Shown here in pieces: positions 27,558 to 38,847 of a stretch of DNA of 64,000 nucleotides. Both the position numbers and the translations under genes were made by a program. Below the pieces are notes generated by a model. The model saw only the letters and a program-made list of their open reading frames with translations. It was not told the origin of the DNA and did no database searches. Numbering within the stretch: position 1 is the stretch's first letter; each line of letters begins with the position of its first letter. The DNA comes from Caballeronia sp. BR00000012568055 (GTDB taxonomy: Bacteria; Pseudomonadota; Gammaproteobacteria; Burkholderiales; Burkholderiaceae), in contig NZ_JAQFVG010000268.1 of NCBI RefSeq assembly GCF_029439455.1, positions 51,148 through 115,147 on the forward strand, read 5' to 3'.

Positions 27558-29027
27558 ATGAGCCACGTTTCGCGTGCTGCGTTTTCGGATTTGCTGCCAG
27601 AGCCGGCTTCGCCCGTCGCGCCTATTGCGCGACTGAACGGCTGGATGCATCGCTATAGCTGGGCGGTGGCGATGACGGTCGCCATCGTCATTACGGTGGG
27701 CGGACTGGTGATTCTGGAGTCGGGGCGCATGCGGATCGCGGGCGAATACGAGACCGCGCTCGACGCGAAAACCGCGACCGCGCAACTGTCCGCGTTGACC
27801 GCCGATTTCGCCACGCTGACCGCCGAACAACGCGGTTTCGCGCTCAAAGCCGATCCCGCGTACAAGGAACACTTCGAGCAGGCCGCCGCACGCGTGCGCC
27901 ACGGTTTGATCGCGCTGGATACGTACTATCGGCGGATTGGGGATGACACCGCGCTTGCCAGCTTCGCGCAGATCAGCGCCGCCGCCGACGAGGAAATCCG
28001 CGATGGCCGCGCGCGTATCGCCGAATTGAGCGATACAGCGACGCCCCGCGCACAGGCCCTCGCCCTGCCGCCGCCGGACAGCAGCGCAACGCTCGATGCC
28101 GCGCTCGCCCTGCTGCGACTGAACGAAGAACAACGCGCGCAGCATGCGCTCGATTCAAGCCGCGCCGATCAGCGCATTTCGACCTTGTGCGTCGGCGCGT
28201 TGTGCGCGCTGAATATCGTGCTGTTTCTGCTGCTGTTCCGGAATCTCGGGATTCAGCTCGACAAACAGGATCGTGTGCAGAAGAAACTCATCACGCAGCA
28301 GGAAGAACTCGATCGGCTGGTTTTCGAACGCACCAAGCAACTCGAAGCGCTTGCGTGGCATTTGCAATCGGTCAGCGAGAACGAGAAAACGCAGCTCGCG
28401 CGCGAATTGCACGACGAACTCGGCTCGATTCTCACCGCGAGCAAGATGGATGTGGCATGGGTGCGCGGCAAGTTGAAGGACGCCGAACCCGCCATGGCCG
28501 ACAAACTCACGCGCGCGCTCGGCAGTCTCGATCAGGGCATTCAGTTGAAGCGGCGCATCATCGAAGATATGCGGCCGACGGTGCTGGCGAATTTCGGTCT
28601 GGTTACCGCACTGCGCTCACTCGTCGATGAATCCGCGCAGCGCAACGGCTGGATCGTCGATTTCGATTTGCCGGGCGAGGATGTGAAGCTCGGTGAGGCG
28701 ATTGAAATCGCGCTGTTCCGCGTCGCGCAGGAAACGCTGACGAACGCGGCGAAGTATGCGCACGCGAGCCGTATCGGCGTGGCCTTGACGATGGATGACG
28801 AGCAGGTGTCGCTGCGTATTGCCGATGACGGCGTGGGTATCGAACCGCAGGATTTGCAGCGCACGCATACGCACGGGCTGGTTGGCATGCGGCAACGCGT
28901 ATCGGCGCGTGGCGGGCGCTTTGAAATCGAACGCACCGTGCCGCATGGCACGAGCATCAGCGTATCGATGCCGCGCGAACGCGTGGCCGCTGTCGTTACT
29001 GCAGTCGCCGAACTGCCGCTCACGTAG
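27558..29027 (+). CDS. CHASE3-domain sensor histidine kinase, HisKA_3 (NarX-like) family
   Basis: A 489-residue membrane sensor kinase. A first helix (about 35-55) and a second (about 210-230) flank a periplasmic helical CHASE3-like region with AEQRGFALKADP. A coiled coil leads to the HisKA_3 box, with the phospho-accepting histidine near residue 285 in ARELHDELGS. The ATPase domain shows ETLTNAAKYAHASRI and IADDGVGIEP. This kinase type pairs with NarL-like regulators, and one is encoded on the opposite strand at 25520, so the two may form a system even though five genes lie between. The signal is not predictable. Confidence 0.88.
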   Translation: MSHVSRAAFSDLLPEPASPVAPIARLNGWMHRYSWAVAMTVAIVITVGGLVILESGRMRIAGEYETALDAKTATAQLSALTADFATLTAEQRGFALKADPAYKEHFEQAAARVRHGLIALDTYYRRIGDDTALASFAQISAAADEEIRDGRARIAELSDTATPRAQALALPPPDSSATLDAALALLRLNEEQRAQHALDSSRADQRISTLCVGALCALNIVLFLLLFRNLGIQLDKQDRVQKKLITQQEELDRLVFERTKQLEALAWHLQSVSENEKTQLARELHDELGSILTASKMDVAWVRGKLKDAEPAMADKLTRALGSLDQGIQLKRRIIEDMRPTVLANFGLVTALRSLVDESAQRNGWIVDFDLPGEDVKLGEAIEIALFRVAQETLTNAAKYAHASRIGVALTMDDEQVSLRIADDGVGIEPQDLQRTHTHGLVGMRQRVSARGGRFEIERTVPHGTSISVSMPRERVAAVVTAVAELPLT

Positions 29028-29178
29028 GACGATACTGACGCGAAATCCGGAGCGCGCCGACAAGGAAACACGAACGCGCCTACAGCCTCACCCATCGCGC
29101 TTTTTTATGATTGTTCGCACCGGAGGTCCTTCGTCGAAGGCCACGTAGATACGCAATCCGACTCCAAGGGGAAGACAT

Positions 29179-29313
29179 ATGACTCGAATCATCGCTATGC
29201 TGCTGCTCGCCGGCACCGCTATCCTCGCAGGCTGCAACACGATGGCGGGCGCAGGCCAGGACATCTCGAAGGGCGGCAACGCTCTGACCAACTCGGCTGA
29301 GAAGCACGAGTAA
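29179..29313 (+). CDS. Entericidin-like small lipoprotein
   Basis: A 44-residue peptide with a lipoprotein signal (MTRIIAMLLLAGTAILAGC, lipobox LAGC) and a mature part GAGQDISKGGNALTNSAEK, the entericidin A/B pattern. GGGGAAG precedes the ATG. Entericidins are small envelope lipoproteins made under stress. It lies downstream of the sensor kinase with 150 bases between, and before a terminator. Confidence 0.85.
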   Translation: MTRIIAMLLLAGTAILAGCNTMAGAGQDISKGGNALTNSAEKHE

Positions 29314-29382
29314 GTTTTCAGCGGTCGCATCCGCTATGTGTTTAAAAAGTTTTATTGCGTTGATGTAGTTCCCTGTCTGTCC

Positions 29383-29408
29383 GCCGCCTTCGGGCGGCTT
29401 TTTTTTGC
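29383..29408 (+). terminator. Terminator after the entericidin-like gene
   Basis: A GC-rich hairpin (GCCGCC, loop TTCG, GGCGGC) is followed by eight T residues, about 70 bases past the stop codon. Confidence 0.9.
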
Positions 29409-29433
29409 CTGTTTTTCGCATGCTTCATGCGTT

Positions 29434-29463
29434 AAAAAACCCGCCGGGTTGAGTCGGCGGGTT
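29434..29463 (-). terminator. Terminator after the DUF4397 gene
   Basis: On the leftward strand a nine-base stem (AACCCGCCG / CGGCGGGTT) is followed by a run of six T residues. It lies 20 bases past the stop of the DUF4397 gene. Confidence 0.88.
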
Positions 29464-29483
29464 TGGTTTGTGGCTTCAATCGA

Positions 29484-30266
29484 TCACAGCGTATCGGGCA
29501 ATTCGATGGCCGGAGTTTGCGTATTGCCACCCTGCGCCACCAGCACCCGAATCTTGTTCGGGATCACTTGCGACAGCGCATTGCCCGACGGCAACGTGGT
29601 CACGAGCCAATCCGCATTGTTGGTCAGATCGAACGATGCCGACGTGTAGATCGGCGTCTTCGAACCCGGCAGCGTAGCGATAAGAATGTACGTGCCGCCC
29701 GACACGTAGATCGAATCCTGCGTGGTCGCGGGCACGGCGTTCTTGTAGCCGATGCCGGCCATGGTCGGGCTGACGTTGGTGATATTGGTGCCGGGCGCGA
29801 CGAGATACAGATCGACATTCTGCGCATTCGCCGATGCGTTGAAGCCCCGCACGCGCGCACTGCCCGACAGCAGGCCCTTGTCGAACGGATCATCGATCAC
29901 TGCGATCGACGGCAGGAAGCCCGCGTCCGGCAACGCGATCACGGTGTACTCATGTCCTTTCGCGGCGTTGTTGATGCTGTTGTCGCTGGCGAGTTGCGTG
30001 GTTGTATTGACGGCGGCGTAGGAGAAGGTATGCGCGCCCGTACCGATGTTCGCGAAGTTGGTAACGGTCTTGTAGCTCAGGTTGGGTTGCAGGACTTTGC
30101 TGTTATCGTAGAAATCGACGTTGGGACCGCTTGGAATTGCGTGGATGAAATGGACTTGCGGGTCCGTGAGGCCGAGTTCCTTGCCGACATCATCGGAACT
30201 GCCGCCACAAGCGGACACCAGCGATGCAATGGCGGCCAGCGCCGTGACTGTGCGAATGAGCTTCAT
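29484..30266 (-). CDS. DUF4397-domain lipoprotein
   Basis: A 260-residue secreted protein. The signal peptide ends in a lipobox (LVSAC, with Cys at about 20), followed by GGSSDD. The mature part has the DUF4397 beta-sandwich pattern twice: VHFIHAIPSGPNVDFYDN and ARVRGFNASANAQNVDLYLVAPG. These domains occur in surface and secreted proteins of unknown function. The start at 30266 has GGAAGGTGG upstream; the longer frame to 30326 has none. It is a single-gene unit with its own terminator. Confidence 0.82.
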   Translation of the reverse strand: MKLIRTVTALAAIASLVSACGGSSDDVGKELGLTDPQVHFIHAIPSGPNVDFYDNSKVLQPNLSYKTVTNFANIGTGAHTFSYAAVNTTTQLASDNSINNAAKGHEYTVIALPDAGFLPSIAVIDDPFDKGLLSGSARVRGFNASANAQNVDLYLVAPGTNITNVSPTMAGIGYKNAVPATTQDSIYVSGGTYILIATLPGSKTPIYTSASFDLTNNADWLVTTLPSGNALSQVIPNKIRVLVAQGGNTQTPAIELPDTL

Positions 30267-30470
30267 GTTTCCACCTTCCCGTTTATGATTTTTTAGCCCT
30301 CGACCGAGGGTGTCGAGAATCAGCAATCGATGTGCCCTTTGGTGGTGCAGAGGGCATCGGAAGGATTGGAAAGGCTTGATGCAGAAGGGTTTTTATTTGT
30401 TAGAGGAATTACTCTGTGCGCCTGTCGCGTGATTTCGTGATGCAGCCGAGAAGGCGTTTATTACACGTTT

Positions 30471-31409
30471 CTAAGCCAACCCGCGCCGCCGATAATCAAA
30501 CCAAAACGACAGCCCTACCGACGCCAAAATCACCACCGTGGCAATCACCGTCCATTGCGTGACGATTTCCCCGAGCAGTAACGCGCCCAACATCACCGCG
30601 ACAACCGGATTCACATACAAACAACTCGTCGCGACAATCGTGCTGGTATGGCGAATCAGAAAGTTGTACGCGACGTAAGCCGCCATCGATCCGATCAGCA
30701 TCAGATAGAGAAACGACACGCCCGCGCCCAATCCGATATGCGTCAGCCGCTCGCCGGATAAAAGCGCAATCCCCGTCGCCATCAATCCGCCCAAACCAAT
30801 TTGCAACGCCGTGGACATCAGCAAGTCAGTTGGCTGCGGAAGGCGCGTCGCCAGATGCGCGCCGCCGGCCCAAAAAATCGCGGCGCACAGAATCGCCAGC
30901 GTGCCGAAGGTCGAACTCGGCGATGGATCGCCATGATTGAGCAGCACGATGCCGATCAGCCCCAGCGCCACCGCAAACCATTCGCCCCTGGTCACGCTGC
31001 GGCCCGCCAGCGCGTTGAACACGGTTGCAAACAGCGGCACCGTGGCGACCATCACCGCCGCCGTGCCGGTGCCCACCGTGCGCATGCCCCACGCCATCAT
31101 CCCGCTCGATAAACCTTCCAACAGCGTCCCGACGATCGCCGCATTGCGCACTTCCCGCGCACTCGGCATCACGGCTTTTCGATGCACGGCAATCGCAAAC
31201 AGCCCGATTCCCGCGAACAGATTGCGCAAGCCGCCCAGCATCAGCGGCGGAAACGATTCGAGCGATAGATGAATCCCGAGATACGTCGATCCCCACACGA
31301 GATAAACGACCGCCAGCGCAAGCCCCACTCGCCCCTGATGGGAGCGCGGCGCGCGAAACGGAAATCGATCGGGAAAGCTGAACGGCAGACGCGGCGGCAA
31401 AGCGGACAT
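30471..31409 (-). CDS. EamA/DMT-family transporter
   Basis: A 312-residue inner-membrane protein with ten predicted helices and two EamA repeats (LALAVVYLVWGSTYLGI early, GVSFLYLMLIGSMAAYVAYNFL later). Members export amino acids, metabolites or drugs; the substrate is not visible here. GGAG lies at good spacing before the ATG. It is divergent from the thiC riboswitch region. Confidence 0.85.
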   Translation of the reverse strand: MSALPPRLPFSFPDRFPFRAPRSHQGRVGLALAVVYLVWGSTYLGIHLSLESFPPLMLGGLRNLFAGIGLFAIAVHRKAVMPSAREVRNAAIVGTLLEGLSSGMMAWGMRTVGTGTAAVMVATVPLFATVFNALAGRSVTRGEWFAVALGLIGIVLLNHGDPSPSSTFGTLAILCAAIFWAGGAHLATRLPQPTDLLMSTALQIGLGGLMATGIALLSGERLTHIGLGAGVSFLYLMLIGSMAAYVAYNFLIRHTSTIVATSCLYVNPVVAVMLGALLLGEIVTQWTVIATVVILASVGLSFWFDYRRRGLA

Positions 31410-31630
31410 GCGTTACTCCGCTTTGACTGCACGCCGGGCGGCGGCAGGAAGAACCAGACAGGACGACATGGCAGAACGCAGAACGGGAAGAACGTGGATA
31501 GCCGCACTAGCCTCGGGAAAACCCCGAAAACCGCAGCGCTCGACATTATGCAGTAAGCGCTCATTCGCTCTGAGGTATTTTCAAGATGGTTGCCAACACG
31601 CCACGCGCCGGTGTAACGTGTCGGCTGCTA

Positions 31631-31733
31631 ACGCGGGGGTCCTGCGTTGCACATCGCGATTCAATCGCTTCGTGCGGCGTGGGTGAGAAATACCCTTTGA
31701 ACCTGATCTGGATAATGCCAGCGCAGGGAAGCG
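31631..31733 (+). promoter_or_regulatory. TPP riboswitch (THI element) controlling thiC
   Basis: The sequence has the conserved TPP-aptamer parts: GGGGGTCCTGCG early, GGGTGAGAAATACCCTTTGA, then ACCTGATCTGGATAATGCCA and GCGCAGGGAAGCG. The outer stem pairs ACGC at 31631 with GCGT near 31733. It lies 150 bases upstream of thiC on the same strand. When thiamin pyrophosphate binds, expression of thiC should fall; translational or transcriptional mode is not clear, since no obvious terminator lies between it and thiC. Confidence 0.95.
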
Positions 31734-31858
31734 TTCGGGTTCATCGGCATGCCGCATCCTCGCCACTTCATTCAGAACCCGATCATTTCCATCTCGTTCC
31801 TCCCTGTTTAGCTCCTGAGTCAGCGCGAGCGACGACATCGCTCGTGCTGAAACTTTAA

Positions 31859-33814
<1,956 letters not shown>

Positions 33815-33839
33815 GCCTTTCTGATCGTTCGATTCGAGC

Positions 33840-33878
33840 GCGGCCCGCTGCATTGCCCATGCAGCGGGCCGCTTTCAT
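33840..33878 (+). terminator. Terminator after thiC
   Basis: A fourteen-base perfect stem (GCGGCCCGCTGCAT / ATGCAGCGGGCCGC) with a five-base loop is followed by TTTCATTTTT, about 25 bases after the thiC stop. Confidence 0.88.
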
Positions 33879-34016
33879 TTTTCTGACCGATCGGGCACTT
33901 TTCCTGCTCTGTTGTACGACGAACCGGCACAAAAAGTCGACGCACAACACTCGTGGTGACGCTCGACATCCGCCGATTCATCTCATCATCGAATCAGAGA
34001 GTCTTGGAGAGTCGAC

Positions 34017-34229
34017 ATGAAAAACATCAAACAGATCGGCGCCGCTGCAATGGTCACCATGCTTTTGGGAGGGCTGACCGCTTGCGGCGACATGACCACG
34101 CGTCAACGGGATACCGCGGTCGGTGCGGGCGTGGGTGCAGCGGGCGGCGCGGTGATCGGCGGCAGCGCGCTTTCTACCTTGGGCGGCGCGGCGGTGGGCG
34201 GGATCATCGGCAATCAGGTTGGGAAGTAA
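34017..34229 (+). CDS. Glycine-zipper lipoprotein, OsmB-like
   Basis: A 70-residue protein with a lipoprotein signal ending LTAC and a mature part rich in Gly and Ala (VGAGVGAAGGAVIGG, GGAAVGGIIGNQVGK), the glycine-zipper 2TM pattern of OsmB and YmgG. Such proteins sit in the outer membrane and are often induced by osmotic stress. A GGAGAG sequence precedes the ATG. Confidence 0.82.
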   Translation: MKNIKQIGAAAMVTMLLGGLTACGDMTTRQRDTAVGAGVGAAGGAVIGGSALSTLGGAAVGGIIGNQVGK

Positions 34230-34445
34230 GCGGGAGAATAAGCCGAGAAGCAAGCGGACTTTTTATCCATCGGCGGGCGTGATCACGACCCGCCTGTTTC
34301 AAGATTGTTACAAGCTCATCAAGCTTTAATCGTTTGTCACACATCGTCCGACGCGCGCGATGTGACTCGGCGAGTAAGCTGTTTCTTAACGGGCCGCGCT
34401 TCTTATTTCGGGATGCTCGGCAAGCCGTTTGCAAGGAGCAGTGCC

Positions 34446-34991
34446 ATGATTTCCCCTCGATTCAATCTGATTTCCAGAGCAGCCGTCGCCGCGCTCGCCG
34501 GCGGACTGCTGCTCAGCGGATGCTATTACGGCTATCCGCCGTATCCCGGTTACGGATCGTCCACCGTTCCGGTCACCTACACGCAACGCGAATTCGCGAT
34601 GCCGCCGGGCGCATCCGGCACTGCGGTCGCCAACGCGCCCAACGTCAATCCTGTCGCGCTTCCGCCCGGTTATGACTACGCGGTCGGGCCGCCGACATCC
34701 GCGTACTACTCGGATTACTACGCCACGCCTGCCTATGGCGCTTATCCCTATGCTTATCCGTATCCGTACGCGGGTTATCCGGCGTATTACGGCTATGGCG
34801 GTCCGTCCATCGCTTTAGGCTTCGGATACTGGGGCGGCGGCGGATGCTGCTGGCACGGCGGCGGCTGGAACCACGGATGGCACGGTGGCGGCGGCTGGCA
34901 TGGCGGCGGTGGCGGATGGCATGGCGGTGGATCGAGCTGGCAAGGCGGCGGTGGATGGCACGGCGGCGGTGGCGGCGGGCACGGCCACTGA
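34446..34991 (+). CDS. Tyr/Gly/His-rich repeat lipoprotein
   Basis: A 181-residue predicted lipoprotein; the signal ends LLLSGC, with the cysteine near residue 25. The mature protein has a Tyr/Pro/Gly-rich part (YGYPPYPGYG; later many AYPYAYPYPYAG-like units) and a C-terminal tail of repeated WHGGG units with a CCWHGG segment and an end GGGHGH. The tail is rich in histidine and glycine, which could bind metal. The start at 34446 has AGGAG upstream; a longer frame to 34305 does not. No family with known function is recognised. Confidence 0.72.
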   Translation: MISPRFNLISRAAVAALAGGLLLSGCYYGYPPYPGYGSSTVPVTYTQREFAMPPGASGTAVANAPNVNPVALPPGYDYAVGPPTSAYYSDYYATPAYGAYPYAYPYPYAGYPAYYGYGGPSIALGFGYWGGGGCCWHGGGWNHGWHGGGGWHGGGGGWHGGGSSWQGGGGWHGGGGGGHGH

Positions 34992-35153
34992 AACGGCCAC
35001 GGAGCCTCGCGTAACAACGCTGCAACAATTTCTGGCCAATTCAACGCTTGGCAACGTTTGGCGATGGCGGCGCGAAACAGTGCGCCGTCACACTTTCTTT
35101 ATCCGACAAGCACTTGGCGGCATCAGCCGATCCAGTGGCACGAATCTGGCTAC

Positions 35154-35348
35154 ATGTCCTCCCTATTTGCCGCGGCCTTTGCGCCGCTTTCTCATTCGGG
35201 GGGATGGGTCATGATGGCGTTCGTATTTTTCCTGATGTGGATGCTCGCTTCGATCGCGTTGCTGACCGTCTGGGTGTTTCGTCAAAACCCGCCATCGACG
35301 CATGCTTCATCGGCTGGTGCGCGTGAGGCGACGCCCGTCGAAGTCTGA
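35154..35348 (+). CDS. Small single-pass membrane protein, hypothetical
   Basis: A frame of 64 residues with a strong helix (WVMMAFVFFLMWMLASIALLTVWVF) followed by a short polar tail. The start is unclear: ATG 35154, or the paired ATGs at 35211 and 35214 behind a GGGGGG run, which would give a 43-44-residue protein. No homologous family is recognised. The remaining bases between 34992 and 35506 hold no other gene that can be supported. Confidence 0.45.
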   Translation: MSSLFAAAFAPLSHSGGWVMMAFVFFLMWMLASIALLTVWVFRQNPPSTHASSAGAREATPVEV

Positions 35349-35506
35349 CGCCCGGCACTTCCGTCATGCGCGATCATTCGCGTCTTGACTGACGCGATTC
35401 CTCCCCTATTCTTAATGGGCGCGTTATGCGTTCGCTTAAGCGGCGAGCGCCCATAAGTTATCTCGACTACATCGATCCCGACGCGCGACGCCCGTAAGGA
35501 GACACG

Positions 35507-37114
35507 ATGTTCCATCAGTTGCTGACACCCATCGCCAATTCGCTGGCGCTGTCGTTTATCGTCGCGGCGCTGCCGATTATCGTCGTGCTGGTGCTGCTGG
35601 GCTGGGCGCGGCGGCCGGCGTGGCAGGCATCGCTTGCGGGGCTGGTGGTGGCGCTCATCATCGCGATTGCGGGCTGGCATTTCCCGGTGACGCTCGCCAT
35701 CGATTCGGTCGCGGCAGGCGCGGTCTTCGCGCTCTGGCCGGTCATGTGGATCGTGTTCGCCGCGATCCTGCTCTACAACGTCTCGCAACGCTCGGGACGC
35801 TTCGAAGCCTTCCGCCTCTGGATGGTCGATAACCTGCCGAACGACCGGCGCATCGTGCTGGTAGTGATCGGCTTTTCGTTCGGCGCGCTGCTCGAAGGCA
35901 TTTCCGGTTTCGGCACGCCGATCGCCATCACCAGTTCGCTGCTGATTCTGCTCGGCTTCCCGACGCTCGAAGCGCTCACCTTCACGCTGATTTTCAACAC
36001 CGCGCCGGTCGCGTTCGGCGCGCTCGGCGTACCGATCACCGTGCTCGGCGCAGTCACGCACTTACCTACCGATGCGCTCGCCAAAATGGTCGGTCGCCAG
36101 TTGCCTTTGTTCGCCTTCTTCCTGCCGTTCTACGTGATCGGCATCTATTCGGGTTTTCGCAACATGCTGCGCGTCTGGCCCGTGCTGCTGGTCTCGGGCG
36201 GCGCGTTCGCGCTCACGCAATTCGTGACATCGAACTACATCAGCTATGCGCTGACCGACGTACTCTCCTCGCTCGTCTCACTTATCTTGACGATCGCGTT
36301 CCTGCGCATCTGGAAGCCCGCGCCCGACGATCGTTTCGCGGTGAACGTCGATCGGATCGCCAATACCGACCAACACGGTGCCGTTGCCGGCGCGCAGGGC
36401 TGGATTCCGTGGATCGTGGTGTCGGTCGTGGTGATCGTGTGGACGGTCGCCAAAATCTTCCTGATCGGCGATGTCAAAGTGCCGTGGCCCGGTCTCGACA
36501 AAGCGGTATTCATCACGCTCTATAACCAGCCTTACGGCGCGATCTGGGACTTCCAGCCGCTCGCCACCGGCACCGCGATTCTGGTCGCCGCGATCATCAC
36601 CGCCGTGCTGGTCAAGCTGCCAACGAGCGAATTCTTCGCCGCCATTTCCGATACGTGGATACAAACGCGCATCGCCATTCTGACCGTGGCGACCATCGTC
36701 GGATTGGCGTATCTGATGAACTACTCGGGCATGAACTACACGCTGGGCCTGGGCGTGGCGTCGGTCGGGCCGTTCTTTCCGCTGGTGTCGGCGTTTCTCG
36801 GCTGGGTCGCGGTGTTTCTCTCCGGCAGCGATACGTCGGGCAATGCGCTGTTCGGCAATCTTCAGGTCGTCGCCGCGCATCAGCTCAATCTCAATCCCGT
36901 GCTGATGGCGGCGACCAATTCATCGGGCGGCGTAATGGGCAAGATGATTTCGCCGCAGAACATTTCGACGGGCGTGGCGACCACCGAACTCAAGGGCAAG
37001 GAAGGACTCGTTTTTGTGCGCACCTTCAAGCATTCGATCCTGCTGACCATCCTGCTCGGCATCCTCGTCTGGTTGCAACAAAATGTGCTGACGTGGATGA
37101 TTCCGCCGCATTGA
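35507..37114 (+). CDS. lldP: L-lactate permease, LldP/GlcA family
   Basis: A 535-residue membrane transporter with about twelve to fourteen helices. Family marks are FSFGALLEGISGFGTPIAITSSLL, FNTAPVAFGALGVPI and, near the end, FLSGSDTSGNALFGNLQVVAA and GGVMGKMISPQNIS. Members take up lactate or glycolate with protons. GGAGAC precedes the ATG. No lactate dehydrogenase or regulator gene is adjacent, so regulation cannot be inferred. Confidence 0.93.
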   Translation: MFHQLLTPIANSLALSFIVAALPIIVVLVLLGWARRPAWQASLAGLVVALIIAIAGWHFPVTLAIDSVAAGAVFALWPVMWIVFAAILLYNVSQRSGRFEAFRLWMVDNLPNDRRIVLVVIGFSFGALLEGISGFGTPIAITSSLLILLGFPTLEALTFTLIFNTAPVAFGALGVPITVLGAVTHLPTDALAKMVGRQLPLFAFFLPFYVIGIYSGFRNMLRVWPVLLVSGGAFALTQFVTSNYISYALTDVLSSLVSLILTIAFLRIWKPAPDDRFAVNVDRIANTDQHGAVAGAQGWIPWIVVSVVVIVWTVAKIFLIGDVKVPWPGLDKAVFITLYNQPYGAIWDFQPLATGTAILVAAIITAVLVKLPTSEFFAAISDTWIQTRIAILTVATIVGLAYLMNYSGMNYTLGLGVASVGPFFPLVSAFLGWVAVFLSGSDTSGNALFGNLQVVAAHQLNLNPVLMAATNSSGGVMGKMISPQNISTGVATTELKGKEGLVFVRTFKHSILLTILLGILVWLQQNVLTWMIPPH

Positions 37115-37215
37115 CAATTTGTATCTCCCGCTTCTTGCGCTCTCGTCGCCCGAGAGCGCGAAAGCGTGCAACGCGGTGGTAGCATGCGCGGACTTTCACC
37201 TCGCAGTCCGCCGTC

Positions 37216-38154
37216 ATGTCTCCCGCCAATCTTCTCCAACTGATCGTTCTGGCCGCGCTCTGGGGCGCGTCGTTCTTGTTTATCCGCGTGGGTGTCGCCG
37301 AATTCGGCGTCGCGCCATTGATGGCGGTACGCGTGGGAATCGGCGCATTGTTTCTCCTGGCGATGCTGATCGCGCGACGCCCCATCGCGCAGACCGCGCG
37401 CACGATGCGCGAACGCGCGCTGCCACTGTTTATCGTCGGCATTCTCAATTCGGCCGCGCCGTTCTGCCTGTTTGCGTTCGCGGAACTGACCCTGTCGGCG
37501 GGCGCGACATCCGTCATCAACGCGACGACGCCCTTGTGGGGCGCGCTCGTCGCCTATCTCTGGCTGAAGGATCGGCTGACGACCATGCGCACCATCGGCA
37601 TGGCGATCGGTTTTGCGGGCGTGCTCGTGCTGGTGTGGAATCAGATCGCGCCGTCGCACGATGCCAGTGCTGCGGGTGCGGCGCTTCCGGTGCAAGGGCT
37701 GCTGGCCGCTGCGGCTGCGCTGCTGGCATCGGCCTTGTATGGCGTGGCGGCCAACTTCGCCAAGCGCCATCTGATGGACGTCGATCCGATGACCAACGCA
37801 GCGGGCAGCATGATCGCCGCGACCATCGCGCTCGCGCCGATCGCGTTCTTCACCTGGCCCGCCGCGCACGTTTCCACCGATGCGTGGCATGCGGTGCTGG
37901 CGCTGGGCATCGGCTGCACGGGCATCGCATATTTTCTGTACTTCCGGCTTGTTGCCGCTGCCGGTCCCGCCCGCGCGATGACGGTCACCTTCGTCATTCC
38001 GCTGTTCGGCATTTTGTGGGGCGCGCTGTTTCTGCACGAGCACGTTTCGCTGGTGATGCTCGAAGGCTGCGCCGTCGTGCTGCTCGGCACCGCGCTCGCC
38101 ACCGGCGTGATCAAACGCGTGCCGCTCTTTGGCCGTCGAAAGCTCGCGCAGTGA
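37216..38154 (+). CDS. EamA/DMT-family transporter
   Basis: A 312-residue inner-membrane protein with ten helices in two EamA repeats (LIVLAALWGASFLFIRVG at the start and GIGCTGIAYFLYFRLVAAAG in the second half). It belongs to the drug/metabolite transporter superfamily but is not a close copy of the one at 30471. Substrate unknown. It stands alone between the lactate permease and a small membrane protein gene. Confidence 0.85.
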   Translation: MSPANLLQLIVLAALWGASFLFIRVGVAEFGVAPLMAVRVGIGALFLLAMLIARRPIAQTARTMRERALPLFIVGILNSAAPFCLFAFAELTLSAGATSVINATTPLWGALVAYLWLKDRLTTMRTIGMAIGFAGVLVLVWNQIAPSHDASAAGAALPVQGLLAAAAALLASALYGVAANFAKRHLMDVDPMTNAAGSMIAATIALAPIAFFTWPAAHVSTDAWHAVLALGIGCTGIAYFLYFRLVAAAGPARAMTVTFVIPLFGILWGALFLHEHVSLVMLEGCAVVLLGTALATGVIKRVPLFGRRKLAQ

Positions 38155-38289
38155 ACTAGACTTCAAACGCTGACCGATGGTTGCCGATAGTCACGCTTCG
38201 GCATTTTTCGCATTGGTCAAATTGTTTGGATGCGCGTTGCAGTCCGCGTAACGTGAGTCATGCTTCGCGCTTTTGCGTCGGGAGCAGTC

Positions 38290-38820
38290 ATGAGCGATAC
38301 GTTCAAAAAGATCAAGCACGAAATGATGAAGATGGTGCCGCCCACTTTGTTCTTTTTCGTGCTTCTGCATGCAGTACTCATCGTTCGCGCGTTGATGGTC
38401 AAGGGAACGGGCATTGCGTTCGAAACCTCGGCGTCGGTGTTGGTGGCGTCGCTGATTCTCGGCAAGGCGGTGTTGATCGCCAATATGCTGCCGTTCATCA
38501 ACCGTTTTCCGGATCATCCGCTGATCTATAACGCGGCCTGGAAAACGCTGATCTACACGATCATCGCGGGCATCCTCCACTTTTTGGAGCGGCTGTTCGA
38601 GTTCTGGAAGGAAACGCATAATCTGGCGGCGGCGAATCAGGAACTACTGCAGCACATCAATTGGCCGCAGTTCTGGGCCATCCAGATTCTTCTCTTCCTG
38701 ATGATCGGGAACTACTGCATGTTCTCGGAACTCGGACGCGTTATCGGGCGCGATGCGCTGCGTTCACTGTTTCTCGGCCCGCGCGTGGACGTGGTGCCGC
38801 GCGAATGGCAGGAAAACTGA
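38290..38820 (+). CDS. Hypothetical integral membrane protein, 176 residues
   Basis: A 176-residue protein with four hydrophobic segments. A short cytoplasmic N-terminus (MSDTFKKIKHEMMKM) precedes a first helix PPTLFFFVLLHAVLIVRAL, and the C-terminus is polar and basic. GGGAG precedes the ATG, which is why 38290 is chosen over the longer frame to 38260. No function is recognised. It is followed closely by the SRPBCC gene (27 bases), suggesting one transcript. Confidence 0.7.
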   Translation: MSDTFKKIKHEMMKMVPPTLFFFVLLHAVLIVRALMVKGTGIAFETSASVLVASLILGKAVLIANMLPFINRFPDHPLIYNAAWKTLIYTIIAGILHFLERLFEFWKETHNLAAANQELLQHINWPQFWAIQILLFLMIGNYCMFSELGRVIGRDALRSLFLGPRVDVVPREWQEN

Positions 38821-38847
38821 TCGTTTTTTTAGAAAAGCGGAGTGTTC

